This document shows positions 61,194 through 64,000 of a stretch of 64,000 nucleotides of DNA, in pieces. Source of the stretch: Lactobacillus johnsonii (GTDB lineage Bacteria > Bacillota > Bacilli > Lactobacillales > Lactobacillaceae); contig NZ_CP059055.1 of assembly GCF_014058685.1 (NCBI RefSeq), positions 1 to 64,000 on the forward strand. The letters run 5' to 3'. The first letter of the stretch is position 1. The number at the start of each line of letters is the position of its first letter. Both the position numbers and the translations under genes were made by a program. The notes under the pieces were generated by a model, which saw nothing but the letters and a program-made list of their open reading frames with translations, had not been told where the DNA came from and did no database searches.

Positions 61194-62528
61194 ATGAAAA
61201 AATATGATTATATAATTTTAGGAACTGGGCCTGCCGCTTATAAATTAGTTAAGCTCTTAGATACACAACATAAGTCTATTTTAACCGTCGAAAGTGGTTT
61301 GTTTGGTGGGACTTGCCCGAATGTTGGCTGTGAACCAAAAATATATTTAGATGGAGCAGTTCAAGCAGTTTTATCAAATCAACAATTTGAAAAAGAGGGA
61401 ATAATTTCTCAAGGCGGAAAATTAAATTGGGCTCAACTAATGAAAGACAAAAAGGCACGATTTGCAAGCTGGCCAAATGAAACAAGAAAAAATATTAGTA
61501 AAATCAGTGATGTAATTAGCGGGAGTGCCCATTTTGTTGATCGACAAACAATTGAAGTAAATAGACAATATTTCCAGGGAAATAGAATTATAATTGCTAC
61601 CGGAAGAAGGCCCCATGAGCTCTCAATTCCAGGAGCGAAGTTCTTACACGATAGTTCTGATGTTTTATCTTTAGGCACATTACCTGAACACACTACTTTT
61701 ATTGGCGGTGGTTATGTAGCAATGGAATTAGCGACATTTTTAGCTGCTGCTGGTAGTCAAGTAACAATCTTAGTCAGAGGAGATCGGGTGTTACGCCATT
61801 TTTATCAAAAATATAGTCGTGAATTAGTAGTTAGAATGAAGCAACGAGGCATTCAATTTGAATTTGAAACGGAGCCAACTCGAATTACTCGATTAAGCGA
61901 TAAATATGTTGTTGAATTGAATCAAGACGGTCCAATTGTAACTGACTATGTAGTGAATGCGAGTGGACGGATGCCGAATATTGAAAAACTAGATTTATCA
62001 GATGCTCAAATTGATTATTCAACTCGAGGTATTGATGTAGACCGCCACCTTCAAACAAACGTTAAGAATATTTATGCAATTGGAGACGTTACAAGCCAAG
62101 ATGTGCCCAACTTAACACCGGTTGCAGAATTTCAAGCACAATACCTCTTTAATTCTCTTGAAAAGGAGCTTACTCAACCGATTAATTATCCAGCTATTGG
62201 AACGGGAGTATTTGCTTTTCCGCAACTAGCTCAAGCCGGAATCAATCCTGATAGTGTTCTTGAAGATGGAGATAATTTTGAAATTAGAGAATATGAACTA
62301 AGCCAAAGTAGTTTATATGCTGGTCAAAAAGAGAAGGGCTTGTTAACTGTCGTTTATGATAAAGCCAATTACATTGTTGGTGTTAGTGAAATAAGTATGA
62401 GTGCAGTTAATGATATAAATTATTTTGTACCAATTATTGGTCTAAGAATTAATAAAAATGAGTGGCATCGAAATGTGTTGCCAATTTATCCTGCACTGGC
62501 CGATAAAATTGAAGGAATTTTGAGATAG
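61194..62528 (+). CDS. Pyridine nucleotide-disulfide oxidoreductase (glutathione reductase-like)
   Basis: 444-aa flavoenzyme. FAD motif IILGTGPAAYKLV at the N-terminus; redox-active disulfide in GGTCPNVGCEPK (Cys41 and Cys46); NAD(P) motif TFIGGGYVAMELATFLA near 164; second FAD motif NIYAIGDVTSQDVPNLTP near 290. The usual C-terminal dimer-interface His-Glu pair is not evident, so it may reduce another disulfide or a metal rather than glutathione. GAGGCGACGTT precedes the ATG. Terminator at 62531-62556. Confidence 0.88.
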   Translation: MKKYDYIILGTGPAAYKLVKLLDTQHKSILTVESGLFGGTCPNVGCEPKIYLDGAVQAVLSNQQFEKEGIISQGGKLNWAQLMKDKKARFASWPNETRKNISKISDVISGSAHFVDRQTIEVNRQYFQGNRIIIATGRRPHELSIPGAKFLHDSSDVLSLGTLPEHTTFIGGGYVAMELATFLAAAGSQVTILVRGDRVLRHFYQKYSRELVVRMKQRGIQFEFETEPTRITRLSDKYVVELNQDGPIVTDYVVNASGRMPNIEKLDLSDAQIDYSTRGIDVDRHLQTNVKNIYAIGDVTSQDVPNLTPVAEFQAQYLFNSLEKELTQPINYPAIGTGVFAFPQLAQAGINPDSVLEDGDNFEIREYELSQSSLYAGQKEKGLLTVVYDKANYIVGVSEISMSAVNDINYFVPIIGLRINKNEWHRNVLPIYPALADKIEGILR

Positions 62529-62530
62529 AA

Positions 62531-62556
62531 AAAAGCACCTTGTGGTGCTTTTTTTA
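62531..62556 (+). terminator. Bidirectional terminator between oxidoreductase and guaB
   Basis: AAAAGCACC/GGTGCTTTT with T-run. Confidence 0.85.
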
Positions 62557-62571
62557 TTACAAATCTAAATT

Positions 62572-63741
<1,170 letters not shown>

Positions 63742-63799
63742 TTAGAAGCAACGTTTTAATATTAAATTAGCTAAACTTTACTCGAATATCTGGCAGAAG

Positions 63800-64000
63800 T
63801 CAATTAGAAATTTGATTTAATTTTTGAACAATTAATTTTGCGAGTAGTTCATAGCCCTTAACGCCAAAATGGAGTCCATCATTCTTTTTACCATTGAAAA
63901 TTTCTGGAAAATTTTTACTTGCCTGCATCTTACTTGCTAGAGCAATAAATAAAAATTTATATTCCTTTGTAACGCGTTTGATTATGTTGCTATATTCCTG
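63800..64000 (-). CDS. SGNH/GDSL-type hydrolase, 3' end only
   Basis: The last 66 codons of a gene that enters from the right edge. It ends with NDGLHFGVKGYELLAKLIVQKL, carrying the Asp-X2-His catalytic motif of SGNH esterases/lipases. The N-terminal GDS box is outside the window. Lies upstream of guaB on the same strand, about 73 bp away. Confidence 0.8.
   Translation of the reverse strand, partial: QEYSNIIKRVTKEYKFLFIALASKMQASKNFPEIFNGKKNDGLHFGVKGYELLAKLIVQKLNQISN

Overview
This window is the replication-origin end of a low-GC lactobacillus chromosome. It begins exactly at the TTG start of dnaA and runs through dnaN, an S4-domain gene, recF, gyrB, gyrA, rpsF-ssb-rpsR, gdpP, rplI and dnaB. 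Gene order, the CBS-less IMP dehydrogenase and a microcin C-type heptapeptide (MHRIMKN) point to the Lactobacillus johnsonii/gasseri group, most likely L. johnsonii. This is inferred from the sequence alone.

Layout. Bases 1-15000 are the conserved replication/translation core. Bases 15000-19400 hold sugar-related genes with cre-like sites (fructokinase, a glycosidase-like protein) and a near-perfect parS site. Bases 19507-27240 are a 7.7 kb integrative element in the 3' end of a tRNA-Thr(AGU) gene. It carries cadmium resistance (cadD-cadX), a repressor, an FtsK-like ATPase, an HUH plus helicase Rep resembling CRESS-DNA virus Reps, an excisionase and an integrase. Three of its core genes are each split by a one-base frameshift. 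Next come a serine/threonine permease with a serine-rich leader peptide and attenuator, a second identical tRNA-Thr, and an ISL3-family IS that has split an Eis-like acetyltransferase.

Bases 33500-37440 are a microcin C-like cassette (Rgg regulator, heptapeptide mccA, mccB, MFS exporter) bounded by 65 bp direct repeats of a shared terminator. Bases 37441-53400 are general accessory and housekeeping genes: DUF975, HAD, DegV, ABC exporter, two more Rgg regulators, TetM-like GTPase, ClC channel, PepO, a CorA paralogue, CsbD/GlsB stress proteins and ExoA. An IS30 copy with a frameshifted transposase sits in one rgg gene. A degenerate T-box lies ahead of the ClC gene.

Bases 53420-59550 contain a DnaA-box cluster at the start of a PLD/helicase/DUF3427 gene, then a DUF915 lipoprotein. 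A 2.2 kb segment bounded by imperfect inverted repeats follows. It holds decayed toxin-antitoxin remnants, a type I toxin-like peptide, an intact-looking T-box and a run of small bacteriocin/immunity-like membrane ORFs. The window ends with an AI-2E family exporter, a flavin disulfide reductase-like enzyme, guaB and the 3' end of an SGNH hydrolase.

The most interesting items are the serine leader-peptide attenuator, the T-box ahead of small bacteriocin-like ORFs, the microcin C cassette, and the CRESS-Rep-like integrative element.
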